DNA from: Trametes villosa
Lineage: Eukaryota; Basidiomycota; Agaricomycetes; Polyporales; Polyporaceae
Assembly (NCBI GenBank): GCA_002964805.2
Contig: PUDQ02000001.1
Coordinates: forward strand, 2,628,001 to 2,692,000
DNA length: 64,000 nt
Reading direction: 5' to 3'
Made by a program: the position numbers and the translations under genes. The notes beneath the pieces were generated by a model that saw only the letters and a program-made list of their open reading frames with translations, was not told the origin of the DNA and did no database searches. This document shows positions 21,958 to 33,606 of this stretch, piece after piece (position 1 is the first letter of the stretch; the number at the start of each line of letters is the position of its first letter).

Positions 21958-23792
21958 CTACGGGCCCGCGAACGCGGCCGCGCGTGGCAGCCTGAAACTG
22001 ACGCAATACATCTCCTTCTGCGGCGCGACAGAGCGGACCCAGTGGAACGTAGCTTCCTCTCCCAGCGCGTGCCCGACCTTCTCTTCCACTCGCTACAGGC
22101 CCCGATCAGCCCCAGCCGCTGGAACCGTGCCTATGTCTATAACTCACCTGGCGTATGTCCGCCTCAGCTTTCTCCGGCTCGAGCTCCCGTGTGAAGCAAT
22201 GGCAGTGGACCATGGGCATCGATCCCTCGTCGGCGTAAAGCCCGCTCAAATCCCGCTCGGCCGCGTTCGCAGGCGATAATGCCCCGCGGAACGCGTCCAG
22301 GAACAGTATCGCGGTATCGGGCAGGTTCATGACAAAATGATCCACGCGTTTTCGTGAGGGCCCAGGAGGCGGCGGGGCGGGTTGACGGTCGCCGGTACGC
22401 TTCTCTTTCGCATCCGCCTTCCGAGGTTTGGGCGGAGGAACAGGTGGTAGCGGATCGTCGTAGGCGCGGTTGAAGACACTCCGGATGAATTCTCGGCCGT
22501 CCTCGCAAAATGGTCGTACGAGCAAGTCAACCTGCGCAAGACGTAAGCATTGGCCACGGTGATGGCAATTCAACTGACCCTGTTCTCCGAGACGTTCTGC
22601 TTCAGGTACTTGTAGCTGTTCGGATTGAGATCGTTCGCGAGGACTGCGCAGCCTTTCTTCGCAGCGGGGATCGCGAATGGCCCTACACCAGCAAAAGCGT
22701 CTGCGACTACGTCTTCCGGCTTGAAGTTCGCGATGATTCGCTCGTGCTCGGTGTGCAGACGCGAGTTCCAGTACACTTCCCGGAAGTGAAAGGTGAATTG
22801 ACACCCGTTTTCTGACTAGACGTCTGGTGAGCGAACGTTCTGGCGCTGCTAACGTGCTGCAGTACCTGGGTCACCACAAAGTCGGGCTCTCCGGCCAACA
22901 GTTCCATGGGGAAAACGCGGAACTGGTCACTAATGTTGTCGAGCTTGTTGACGACAGTTCTACACGTAGGGCTTTTCTACAACAACGGTCAAAAACTGAT
23001 ACGCAACGAGGAAAAGATTACACACATCCAGAATAACCTGGCCAATCACATACTTGTACGGCAGGTATTCCGGCCGCAAGTTCATGTGCGCTACAAAACA
23101 TCTTAGCTAGCGGTGACGCTGCGTGCAAAGTATCTCGCACCTAGGTGACCAACGGTCGCGAACCCGGATGGCGCACCGGCTTCGATCTCCTCGGGAAGAA
23201 TAGCGTGGATGATCTCATCTTGAATAGATCTCAGCGGTGTGTGGCTACGCCTCATCTGACGGTTCACGTACCCGCACTCCAGTAGTCGTAGTCAAAATCG
23301 ATGTCGTGCGACACTAGCTCAGCGGATTGCGAGCGTAGGAACTCTTGTACCTCCGGAGTGAGGTCGGCTAGCTTGCGCCACGTTCAGTTGGGCGGACGGG
23401 GACGGAATGCGGATGAAAAGCACCTTGGTCGGAGTACTTCAGGAGCACGAGGCGTTTCCCGTCTGACCCTCGCGCGACGCTTTTGACTCGCGGAACATCC
23501 AGCAAAGATCTTCCCAGCACGCAAACTCAGCACCGGATAACCACACATCTTCGCAAGACATCACTACACACCTTCTCATGACAGGAGATTTGAGCAGCAC
23601 GCCCGCCTTCTCCGGTGCAACTTGAGCCGCGAGCACCGGAATGACCTTCCTGAACGCATCCTTGTCCAGCTTGCCGTCCTTGATACCGAGCCCGGTGCCC
23701 TTGGGCAGGAAGAGGTGTTTGCTGATCCCTTCGGCCATATTATGTACAGGAGTGTTGATCAATCGTCTTGTCTGCCACAGACGACCGAGCAT
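21958..23792 (-). CDS. TRM5: tRNA (guanine37-N1)-methyltransferase Trm5
   Basis: Methylates G37 next to the anticodon using S-adenosylmethionine. Seen from the N-terminus: [87 protein letters not shown]; the SAM-binding core [20 protein letters not shown] and [34 protein letters not shown]; and the last exon [20 protein letters not shown], stop 21958-21960. The first ATG, 23792, gives [18 protein letters not shown], Arg-rich and acid-free like a mitochondrial leader; the second in-frame ATG at 23738 ([10 protein letters not shown]) would give a cytosolic/nuclear form. Yeast Trm5 also acts in mitochondria. Exon joins at 22810-23440 were not all resolved. Confidence 0.92.
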
Positions 23793-24403
23793 GTACGCGT
23801 GGGGCCGATCCAATCAAGCAGAAAACAAGGTGCACAGGTGTGAAGATGTGCGTGAAGCAGACGATCAGACAGGGTGTGGTGGTGGTCGATGGCAGATGGC
23901 ACGGCCGTCTGTTGTTGGTCCACCCCGAGGCGCCCAAGTGGCGGACGCTCGGGCTGTCGGAGCGCCCGTCGTCTGCGCCGCGGTGGCTGCGTCACTGCAC
24001 GCACCCTGCGCGCGAGATGATCTGCCTCCTGGTTCTCACCCACATCCCTGCAGCTTGGGCGTACGCGACGCAGCGCGAGGATCGCAGCATCCGCATTGTC
24101 TGACCCATCTCTCGTCGACGTCGACTTGCTCTTTTCCCCTCAGCCGCCCCATCGATTCACCCACCATCACTACCTCCGCATCACACACGGCCGTCTCTCT
24201 CGCTTGGACCCCCGTCTGCCCCTCGACCGCGATCGCCGCCGCAGCGCGCTCACCTGGGAACCGCGACCACATTCTCCTGGACCGCCTCCGCAGATACACA
24301 CTCTCCGGCCTCCTTATCACCCTCCCAGCTTGCTTCTGCCGCGTAACTGCCCATAGGACGCGCGCGGGTATCGCAGACAAATTCAGCAGCGCATTAATCT
24401 CCA
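23793..24403. other. Divergent intergenic region
   Basis: Shared upstream region of trm5 (-) and the TatD-type gene (+), about 610 nt. Open plus-strand frames run through it without family resemblance. I see no clear TATA box. Confidence 0.4.
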
Positions 24404-26047
24404 ATGTGCCCTCCCAACGCCGGTACGCCTGCGCGCGAACAGCCCACGTCCCGCACGACAGATCGCACATCGACAGCGACAGATGCGCCGCCGGTCCCCC
24501 CGCTAGACGAGGTGCAGCGCGAGCTCGACCGCGTGCCCCGCGCGGTCCTCGCGCACGTCGTCGACGTGCACTGCCATCCGACCGACTCCGATTTCGCAAT
24601 GACACTGGACGTCGCCAGGGACCTGCCCACCCGCATCTGCACGATGGCGACGCGGCGCAGCGACCAGCAGCGCGTCGCAGACCTCGCGCGTGCCCACCCG
24701 GACAAGGTCACCCCCTGCTTTGGTCTGTACCTGTCTGTTCTCCATTACGTTACCCCGCTTGCTGCACCCCGCGTACCCCGCACGATGACCTTTAGTGCAC
24801 GCGTTCTGTCCGGTCCATGTTCTGTGTTCCGTTTACCATCCGTCTGAAGCGATTGAAACTGGGGCATTCGTCCTGAGAGGCTGTTCCTCCTGAGATGCTG
24901 AGACAGGCTGAACGAATCACTCAGACTGCGCATCGCATCTCTACTTATCTCCGTTACCACCATCTGCGCTCAGCCTCTGCACCCTGTTTTCTTGACTTGG
25001 CTTCCCCTCGCGCGAGCATGTGCGTTAACACGCCCCCGCCCTGCAGGCTACCACCCCTGGTTCTACCACTGGATCTCCCTCGAGCCCGTCTCCTCGAAAG
25101 AGTCGCACTACCGCGCCCTCTTCCTCCCCTCCCCCTCGGACTCCAAGCCTGAGCTCGTCTCCGCATTCGACCGGCTGCTCCCCTCGCTCCCAGACCCGCT
25201 CCCGCTCGCCGACGTGCTCTCCGATGTTCGCGCCCGCCTCACCGCCTTCCCAGACGCCATGCTCGGCGAGGTGGGCATCGACCGCGCGTTCCGCATCCCG
25301 TACGGCCCGCCCGCGGAACCCCCATACGCAGACCACGCGGAGAGCGTGAAGGAGCTGTCCCCGTTCACGACGCCGCTCGAGCACCAGCTCGCGGTGCTCG
25401 AGGCGCAGCTCGCGCTCGCGGTCGAGCTCCGCCGCAACGTGAGCCTGCACAGCGTCAAGTGCCAGCAGGCGACGGTCGAGCTGCTTGACCGTATGAAGAG
25501 CACGCAGGGGCGCGCCTGGCTGCAGATTAGCGTTGATCTCCACAGTTGTGGTCTCAGTGCGCAGACTTGGCAGCAGCTCTCGGTAAGCCTTCTCACTACA
25601 CTTCGTATTTCCCCTCATGCCGCCCTGAGTGAAGGGCGAGGTTTGCACTGAATGTCGCCCGCTAACCTGCTGCAGAAACGACACCCAAACGCGTTCCTCT
25701 CGCTCTCGATAGCAATCAACGCGCGCTCGCCCGCACACCGTGCCCTCGCGGCAGCATGCGCGCCCGACCGGCTGCTCGTCGAGTCCGACTTCCACGACCT
25801 CCGCTACTCCGCGCCGTACACCTGGCACATGCTCCGCACCATCGCGTCCGTCAAGGGCTGGCACGTCGAGGACGCGTGGGACTCCGCGCAGGTGCCGGAG
25901 GCGGAGTGGGGCGCGGTGCGCCGGTTGGAGGAGAACTGGCGGCTGTTTGAACGGGGCGGGCATACGGAGCGGGTGAGTCCGAAGCGCAGGCGGGACAGGG
26001 CGATTGAGGAGTGGGAGGAGAACGAAGACAGTGACGATGCTAACTAA
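24404..26047 (+). CDS. TatD-type metal-dependent hydrolase, Cut9-interacting Scn1-like
   Basis: Seen: ATG 24404 (MCPPNAGTPAREQP). The metal motif is DVHCHPTDSDF (H-x-H of the TIM-barrel amidohydrolases). Then ARAHPDKVTPCFGLYL, an intron (about 24730-25050), GYHPWFYHWISLEPV, MLGEVGIDRAFRIPYGPP (catalytic Glu), NVSLHSVKCQQATVELL (metal His), an intron at about 25580-25675, then APDRLLVESDFHDLRY (metal Asp, E-S-D) and an acidic tail to 26047. The layout matches fission-yeast Scn1 and relatives. TatD proteins are nucleases; the activity of the Scn1 branch is not established. About 430 residues, three exons. Confidence 0.88.
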
Positions 26048-26437
26048 CCAAGTCATTGAGTGTATCATTGTGGTGCACGACGCGCTGCGGGTGCCTGGTG
26101 GCAGGGATGGTACATAGCTAGCTGTATCTAGGTCTCTGTGTCGCGCGCCTACAATCGAAATAGAATATTGGAACCCGATATCACGTATGGGCGCACGTCA
26201 GACCACATACTGCGGTCGTGTTTCTTGTCCTCGCGGCTGCTCGGACACGTCGGTGGCGTACACAGCGATCCACATCCGCGATATCTACCACCGTCGGCCG
26301 TCCAATTACTCCTGCCCGCAATATTACATAGGATAGAGAAATAGAGGATATACCGTCCGTGCAACCTCGATACGACACGCACGGCGCACTCGAGGATCTC
26401 GGCAGCGCAGACAGTGCCGTCCATGCAGCCTTCGGCC
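26048..26437. other. Convergent 3' space
   Basis: 390 nt between the stops of the TatD-type gene and gos1, moderately A/T-rich, no gene seen. Confidence 0.5.
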
Positions 26438-27479
26438 TCAGAAGATGTACATGAAGAGAAGCACGGTGCACAGGCCGATGACGCAGCCGACGATGACCGC
26501 ATCTCTACGTCGGCGCGTCTTGATCATGGAGAGCAGGTTGTTGATGCCGGGCATCGAGCCTGGACCGCGGTACCAGGCGGGCGGTGTCATGGAAGGCGCG
26601 GCGAGGTGGAGGACGACGCGGTCAATGGAAGTCGTTAATGAACAACGCGGAACGGGACTCACTCAGCACGCCCTGCATGCGCGCATTAATGCCGCCGATC
26701 GTCGTCCGTTGCCGCGCGAACTCTGCGCGGGTCTCGTACGCTTGGCTGTGCAGCGGTAGGGGAGACATCGGTTAGCGGTGTGAGCAGAGAGGCGTGCATC
26801 GTATGGACGTACGCGAGCATGTCGTCCGTCATTCGATGCGAGCTGTCGATGTGCCCGCGCTCGGCGAGCAGCGAGTCCGCCGCGGAGGACTTGTATGCAC
26901 TACGGCAGACGGGAGGTGGCGCATCAGCGGCCGTGCAGCGGTGACCCGGGGTGTTCGGACGTACTCGATGTCATTCCGCACGCCAGTGAGGAGGTTGGCT
27001 TGGTCAAGAGCGGTCTTTACGTTTCCCTGACACACCGTAGGCGGTACGCGCCGTCCGTCAATTACGTCGGCACAAATGCGGGGGCAGCACGGACGCACCT
27101 TCGTCCTCCTTAATTCCCGTGCATAGTCCAGGTAGACCTCCCTATGCCGCTGTATCGCGCGGAGCATCGACTGCGAGGGCGGATTCTCCGCGTCGCTGGA
27201 GAGCGCGGAGAGCTGGTCGTTGATCTCTTGCAGCTGTCGCGAAGCCCTAGCTAAGCTCTGCATTCAAGTACGCACGCTGCGCGGGGGCCGGCGCACCTTC
27301 TCGAGGAGCTCGTCGACCTCCGCTTCGAGGTCGCGCCATCGTTCTGAAGAGCCGCTCGCCTCGACGTCGTCGTGGTTGCGGGTTATGGAGGAGGCAAGGC
27401 GGGCGTAGGCGGTGAGTTTGGTGTCGAAAAGGGACTCGAGGGTCCGGCACTGCCGGTGCAGAGAATCGTAGTTGGACAT
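26438..27479 (-). CDS. GOS1: Golgi SNARE Gos1 (GOSR1/GS28)
   Basis: Qb-SNARE of ER-Golgi and intra-Golgi transport. Seen: ATG 27479 (MSNYDSLHRQCRTLESLF). The N-terminal helical part is DTKLTAYARLASSI and LEAEVDELLEKV; then LQEINDQLSALSS, QRHREVYLDYARELRRTKV and ANLLTGVRNDIE. The SNARE helix exons give SLLAERGHIDSSHRMTDDML and AEFARQRTTIGGINARMQGV, with SMPGINNLLSMIKTRRRRDA before the single C-terminal membrane anchor VIVGCVIGLCTVLLFMYIF, stop at 26438. About seven small exons, about 230 residues, normal for the family. Tail-anchored, so cytosolic with its C-terminus in the Golgi membrane. Confidence 0.93.
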
Positions 27480-28208
27480 AGCGCGCTGGTCAGGTGCTAC
27501 ACGAGGAGCTCTACGATGCCCAGGAAGAGCTAGAGTGGGAATGCAACAGCAGGATGAATTGGCGGAAGGGGCGGGATGTGAGTACTGCGGTCGGCCAGGT
27601 CGGCGACCAGCTCGCGCATTGTGCGGTCGGGGCTTGCCGAAGGCGGGCGCTTGACACATGTACATACGTGCAGTAAGCGCCGTCGCGAGGTTCTTCACCT
27701 TCGAGCGCGCAGTTTGCATCTCTTCTGAGGTTCATCGCGGACTAGATGTCCCCGGAATACACCCTATGCTCGTATTCTGGTTCCCTGCCTTGCCACGATC
27801 GTGCGATAGGTGCGTCTGGATGGTCCGGAACTTACACGACGCACGGGCGCACGGGGCCGCGCAGAATGGAGGAGACGGTTCTAGTTGCGGCCGTTGAGAG
27901 GCTTGGTACGTCAGTGTGCGAGCAGCGACCATGCGAAGGTGGACGGGTTGCGGAGAGGCGGGCGAGGCCCTGTCTGATTGGGGAGGATCCTCTCCACCGT
28001 GTGCCTCTGCCGAGGTCGAGTATAGGAACCGTGACGCGCCAAACGTTCGTCCTCCCCATCCTCCCGGCGACGTCATCGGCTGTCATTGTCCATCCGCCCC
28101 CTATATAACCTCCCCCCGCTCCGTCCCCCTTCTTCACTCTCAAGTTCATCCAACGACCTTTCACGACCACCACCGTACCTCTTTCTTCACGAACACCAAT
28201 CATCCATC
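27480..28208. other. Upstream region of gos1 and of the small membrane protein; possible extra exons
   Basis: Divergent region of 729 nt. The minus strand carries two protein-like stretches of uncertain status (EMQTARSKVKNLATALT near 27700, MRELVADLADRSTHIPPLPP near 27600) that could belong to a small unrecognised gene. The plus-strand promoter of the next gene lies at the right end. Confidence 0.3.
28102..28108 (+). promoter_or_regulatory. TATA box of the 75-residue membrane protein gene
   Basis: The sequence tatataa lies 101 nt before the ATG at 28209. It is followed by a C/T-rich stretch typical of strongly expressed fungal genes. Confidence 0.6.
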
Positions 28209-28551
28209 ATGGTGCGTACCTGTCTAATGCATTCCTCTCCCAGCGCACTCACTGCATATATGCATACAGGGCGCTATCTTTTCTGCGATTGGCGGCGCTA
28301 TTAACGCGGTCGTCTCCGCCATTGCCAACATCATCATGATCATCGTCAGCGTCATCGTGACCGTAAGTGGTTAAAGCCTTCTGCCTCTATTGCATGTTAT
28401 TCACCGACCGACTCTACAGATCATTGTCACCATCTTCGATATCATCTTCGATATCCTCTGCTGCAACTGCTTCGGCGGACGTACGAGGCGCACGGGCACC
28501 CACAGATACCGCTTCGGCGGTAGGGGGGCGTCGGCGGGAGCAACGTATTAA
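28209..28551 (+). CDS. Small (75 aa) hydrophobic membrane protein with Cys-Cys and Arg/Gly tail
   Basis: Seen: exon 1 codes only for the ATG (28209-28211), then an intron 28212-28269; exon 2 is 28270-28362, intron 28363-28419, exon 3 28420-28551. The product begins MGAIFSAIGGAINAVVSAIA and continues as an almost uncharged Ile/Val-rich stretch to about residue 45. Then DILCCNCFGG (three clustered Cys) and a basic tail rich in Arg, Gly and Thr, ending AGATY. Gly at position 2 after Met and the Cys cluster would allow N-myristoylation and palmitoylation (inference). I recall similar short proteins annotated as hypothetical in mushroom genomes; no function known. The clean TATA and C/T leader suggest high expression. 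Confidence 0.75.
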
Positions 28552-29448
28552 ACCGTTTCCCCTTCCTGACGAGCGAGCGGATGATATACCCTTCCCAAGC
28601 CCGCGACGTTGATCCTCCCTCCTTGTACCATCATCGACCGCTATAATTGTTGTATCCCTAGATAATTCCGCTTCTCCACCAAACATGACTTGTTTGACCT
28701 ATGCTCGTATTTGGTGTGCGTGCGACCACGGAAGTGTGCTGCAAGAGGGATTTGCATGACGCTGTTCAAATATCGATATCAAAATCGCACATGCGCGAGC
28801 GCTTGATGGCCAGCGTATGAGATGGCATGCAACTATACGACGTCATACGTTGTTCCCCCCGGGCCCACTGCTGGAGTCTATGCACGTTGCTAGTCATCTT
28901 AGTTGTGCTGACACTCCGTAACATACGCCTCCATTTTACACAGTGCAAGCTCTCTCGACCCTTAAGAGGCTTAGCATCATCTACGTCCGCGCCGTGCGGA
29001 CGTGGCCTATGAAGGACTGGATTACTGGTGAGTTTTCGCCTTGCAGGTGCCTGGTACATAAATCATCATCATGAACAGGGCTCACAAGGGCGCTTTTGCA
29101 GGGGTATGCCTCATCACCATGAGGCATGCTACAGTATCGGTCAATGCGCTCGCAAGGGCCCAGACGGTATACTGTTAACACCTGCAGACAAGCACTTCCC
29201 TACGCCCGCCTCCGTGGCCCAGAGCAGGAGTTGTGTCGTGCCGAGACACCGTGGGTAACACGCACGCTTTCCGAGCTGAAAAATCCAGAGCCTGGGACGT
29301 AAACAGACTTATTGGTCCCGTGGGACGAGTGGGCTACTACGGACGGCAACAATGTCGCCGGGACTGATTGCATATATAGCAGCAACTCTGCGTTGACGGG
29401 CTATTTTTCTTCATCTCCTCCGAACAGAGCAAGGAGACTCGGCGGACG
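28552..29448. other. Intergenic region before the monooxygenase array
   Basis: About 900 nt, no gene recognised. It ends with the promoter of the first monooxygenase (tatatag at 29373). Confidence 0.5.
29373..29379 (+). promoter_or_regulatory. TATA box, monooxygenase copy 1
   Basis: tatatag, 76 nt before the ATG at 29449. Copies 2 and 4 have a TATA box at a similar distance, so it is probably an inherited promoter element. Confidence 0.6.
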
Positions 29449-31230
29449 ATGTCTCGGTCGCCTAGTACAGAGCGCAAACTTCAGGTGGCCATCGTGGGCG
29501 GCGGTGTGTGCGGCCTCACCTGCGCAGTTGCGCTGCAGAAGGCGGGCGTCTCGGTCCAGCTCTTCGAAGCTGCGGTGCGTACCATACCCTCGTTGCGCAT
29601 TCAATCACCCATTCAATCGTGTTCTAACCATGTTCTCAGGCTGCATTTGGAGAAATAGGAGCCGGGATAGGCATCGGTAAGTGCAGCGTCTGCGGAACCA
29701 CTGCCAGAGTGGGCGGCTGACCACGGTTGCTTCAGGACCCAACGCCGTACGGGTCTTGAGGGCGATAGGTATTCTAGACGACATACTGAAGAAATGCGAC
29801 CCTGGGGAGCTAAGACCCCGTGGCTTCGTATACCGCACCGGTGTTGGCGAACACAAGGCGATGTATGCGGTAAGTTCATCCCTTACATGTATGCGCCCAG
29901 GTATCCCCTTACCTAAGAGCCTGCAGACTATAGCACAGGGCCCCGAAGAGGAAGGCATTGGCATGCACCGGTAAGTTTCTCATATCCGATCGTGTCGCAG
30001 CTGGCTTTGACTGAACGTTCACGCAGGGCAGCATTCCTCGACGCGCTCGTCGGCGTAGTAGACACCAGCGTATGTCATTTCAACAAGCGCTGCGTCTCTA
30101 TCTCGGATTCGCCGTCCAACCTGAAGCGAGTCCTCATTCACTTCTTGGACGGAACGACGCACGAGACGGACGTCGTCCTGGGCGCCGACGGGATCAAGAG
30201 TTCCGTACGCAAGTACCTCCTTGGGGAAGCAGACGAGCGAACCGCTTTCAGCAATACGGTCGCGTACAGAGGCTTAATCCCCTACGCAGCCCTCCGAGCG
30301 GAGGGGTTTAAGACGGAGTTGACAAAGACTCCGGCATGCTTCATTGGGCCTAGCAAGGTGAGGTATCTCGACCGCCCTCCATTGAGGTATATGCTAATCA
30401 CCCTCGGTCTCCCATTCAGCACTTCATAGTGTTCCCGATCAAGAACGACACGATTGTGCGACGCACCCGCCCTGTGGTACCGCATTCCCCGATGCTGACC
30501 TTACCTCGCACAGGTTAACGTCGTGGCATTCTCCGCAAGATACGACATCCCCATCGGTTCGGCCAACTTACCAGAAGGCGCTCCATGGGTGGAAGAAGTC
30601 TCTAGGGATGAGTTCAAGGAGGTCTATAACGGCTGGGGCCCCGACATCGCCGCGATCGCCAAATGCATGCCGGAGCGGCCCAGCAAGTGGTCTATTCACG
30701 TCGTCTACCCGCCGCTCGAGAGCTACGTGCAAGGAAAGGTCGCTTTGCTCGGGGATGCGGTGCGCGACATGAGCGTTCTGGTATGCAGTACTGCACTCAT
30801 TGATACTTTGTTTGATAGGCTCACGCAATGTTGCCACATCTGGGTGCGGGTGCAGGGCAGGGCATTGAAGACGCCTACTTGCTCTCGCGTCTCCTCGGAC
30901 ATCCTGAAACAACCGTCGGCAACGTCGAGGTCAGTTCTGGCCACCATCTTTGGTGTACTATGTTGCTTACCGCTTCGAGAACGCCAGGCCGTCCTCCAGG
31001 TCTACTCCGAGATCAGGAAACCCCGCGCGCAGGGCGTATGGGAGCGCAGCCACTTTGCAGGGCGCACCTACGACGGACACGGGCCCCACGGCACCGACTG
31101 GGACAACGTCGGGGAAGACCTGGACGACCTCTTCCACTCGGTCTGGCGTCATGACCTGGACGGCGAGTTCGCGTCGGCACTCGCGCTGCTGCGTGAAAGG
31201 AAGGCTTTCTCAGCGGAGGCTTCTGCGTAG
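29449..31230 (+). CDS. FAD-dependent monooxygenase, array copy 1
   Basis: Class A flavoprotein monooxygenase of the salicylate-hydroxylase-like group. Seen: FAD-binding fold VAIVGGGVCGLTCAVALQKA (residues about 12-31), AAFGEIGAGIGIGPNAVRVL, DALVGVVDTSVCHFNKRCVS, the DG motif VVLGADGIKSSVRKYL, VAYRGLIPYAALRAEGFK, INVVAFSARYD-like (here VNVVAF), and the GD motif GKVALLGDA, then AHAMLPHLGAGAGQGIEDAY. Ends LLRERKAFSAEASA at 31230. About nine exons at the same positions as in copies 2-4. Compared with its sisters it lacks the Tyr-Pro start of exon 4 (reads TIAQGPEEEGIGMHR). Cytosolic, NAD(P)H-dependent hydroxylation of an aromatic or other organic substrate is expected; the substrate is unknown. 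Confidence 0.9.
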
Positions 31231-31838
31231 TCAGCATTTTGCGCGAGCGCAACTTGCGTTACGAACTATGCATGACGTGGGTGGATCGTTGTGCGCCTCG
31301 CTGCGTCTGAATTAGACCGGCTATGCAGGAATGCTAGGACTGCTTCGCGTCGAAGGCGTAGGTCTCGGGTCGGCCAGTTATCCCCGATTGGTACGAAGTG
31401 GATTGTATCTTGATCGATATCCTCTCTCTTGCTAACTCATCGGGATGCACCAACAGCTTATTCTGTGCTATAGCGAGAAAATGCAGATGTTATCGTGCTC
31501 GCCGTTGCTCAAGATGTCTTGCGCCACGAACCAAGGATGATCAGAGGACTGTAACGTTATCACGCAGTGTTTCTGCACGTACACCCGCGTGTCGCTACAC
31601 GATGGCGGCTTTATGGCTTCTCATTCTCAGGATGCTGGCCGGTCAGCTGCTGTATGAGTAAGCTCGAGGCAGCAGTACACATTCCTGCTCACGTCGTGTA
31701 GACAAACGTTGTGTTTGGCTATTTGTGAGTCCATCGGAGGCCAGTCTTTGCGTGCTCTACTCTAACGCCCTCGCAGCTATATATACAGCACAGGTCTCTA
31801 GCATAAGGGCAGTGAACATACGCAGCCATCAGAACACC
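31231..31838. other. Spacer between monooxygenase copies 1 and 2
   Basis: 608 nt without a gene; it ends with the copy 2 promoter. Confidence 0.5.
31778..31785 (+). promoter_or_regulatory. TATA box, monooxygenase copy 2
   Basis: tatatata, 61 nt before the ATG at 31839. Confidence 0.6.
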
Positions 31839-33606
31839 ATGCAATCATCGCAACAGAAAAACTTCGAAGTTGCCATCGTCGGTGGAGGGGTAAGCGGCTT
31901 GAGTTGTGCGATAGCCCTCCAGAGAGCGGGGGTGCCTGTACAGCTCTTCGAGGCGGCGGTATGTTCGACTCCATCCCTACCTCATTTGTCTCCTCGCTCA
32001 TGCCATTAGACCGCGTTTGGCGAAGTCGGTGCCGGCCTTGGCGTTGGTGCGTAAGGCGCAGGCGATCTTGGGATAATGTCATACTCATTCGCGAACTACG
32101 CTATAGGTCCGAATGCCATCGAGGTCCTCAAGAGGATGGGCATGTGGGACGAGGTGATGAAAAGATGCACCCCGGCCGACCTTAAGCACCAGCACTTCGT
32201 CTACCGTAAAGGCGTCGGCGAGCACAAAGTAGTTCACGAGGTGCGCATATAGTCGCACTCACCATGTGTCGACGACTGACGTTCGTTCCCACAGTACCCT
32301 GTTGAGCTCCCGCAGGACCACGGTCTTGGTATCCACCGGTAACAGTCTACGCTTCCCCGTCTGAGAGAAGCACAAGCATCTCACCAGACACTAGTGCCAC
32401 TTTCCTCGATGCGCTCGTCGCCCTCGTCGATCCCGCAAGCTGTCACTTCAACAAGCGCTGCGTCTCCGTAGCGGAGTCTCCGAGCAACCCGAAGCGCGTT
32501 CTCCTTACTTTCCTCGACGGAACCACGCACGAGGCCGATATCGTGCTCGGAGCGGACGGTATCAAGAGCTCTGTCCGCAAGTTCGTCGCCGGTCGGGACG
32601 ACTGCATAGCCTTTAGCAACACTGTCGCGTACAGGGGCCTGATCCCCTTCGCGCAGCTTAAGGCGGCCGGGTTCAAGATGGACATTACTGGTAACTCCAC
32701 TTGTGTCGTTGGGCCGAGCAAGGTGAGGGCATGCACTGTTGGACTCGGACGGTCGCTTACTGGCGCGCACAGCATTTTATCATATTCCCCATCAAGAACG
32801 CAGAGATAGTGAGCATGACTTACGCTGCCCGTTCGCGCGTACCAAAGCTCACTTTGACCCTGGCACGTTTAGATCAACGTGGTCGCCTTCTCCGCGCGGT
32901 ACGATATCCCCATCGGTTCGGCGAATCTGCCAGAGGGCGCGCCCTGGGTAGAGTATGCGACTCGGGATGAGATGAAGCAGGTGTACGAGGGTTGGGGTCC
33001 CGACGTGCAGATCCTGCTAGACTGCATGCCCGAGAAACCGAGCAAGTGGTCCATCCACGTTGTGCACCCCTCCCTCGAAAGCTACACGAAAGGCAAAATT
33101 GCATTGTTAGGGGACGCGGCAAGTCGTATGTGCTTTGGGATCTATTCACAGTAAGCTAACGGCGTATGTATCTGAAGGCCCATGGCATGCTCCCTCACCT
33201 GGGAGGCGGGGCCGGACAGAGTCTCGAGGACGCCCACATGCTCGCCCGTCTCCTCGGCCACCCGGATACAGTCGCGGACAACCTAGAGGTCAGCAGACAG
33301 TGTGCATCAGCGTTCGCGCGTACTCACTGCAGCGTCTGTTAGGCCGTTCTCCAGGCGTACTCCGACTTCCGGCGACCCCGCGTGCAGTTGGTGTGGGACG
33401 GCAGCCGCTATGCCGGGCGCGTGTACGAGGGTACCGGGCCGCATGGGGAGGACTTCGACAAGGTCAAGGAGGACCTCTCCCCTGCGCAGCTGTACCACCC
33501 CGTCTGGCGCCATGACTTCGACGCTGAGTTCGAGCGGGTGGTGACAGCGCTGCGCGAGCGAGGGGCTTTCCCCGCTGCCCGTGGGGGTCCTCCTGGTAGC
33601 GGGTAG
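31839..33606 (+). CDS. FAD-dependent monooxygenase, array copy 2
   Basis: Seen: MQSSQQKNFEVAIVGGGVSG at the start, FGEVGAGLGVGPNAIEVLKR, DALVALVDPASCHFNKRCVS, VLGADGIKSSVRKFV, HFIIFPIKNAEI, FSARYDIPIGSANLPEGAPW, GWGPDVQILLDCMPEKPSKW, KIALLGDA, AHGMLPHLGGGAGQSLEDAH and WDGSRYAGRVYEGTGPHGED; stop at 33606. Same class and intron layout as copy 1, and closest to copies 3 and 4. One intron, after the GD motif (starting near 33120), begins gcaagtc, a GC donor, where the other copies have GT. If read without that intron, a stop follows, so correct GC-AG splicing is needed for a full product. Confidence 0.9.
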
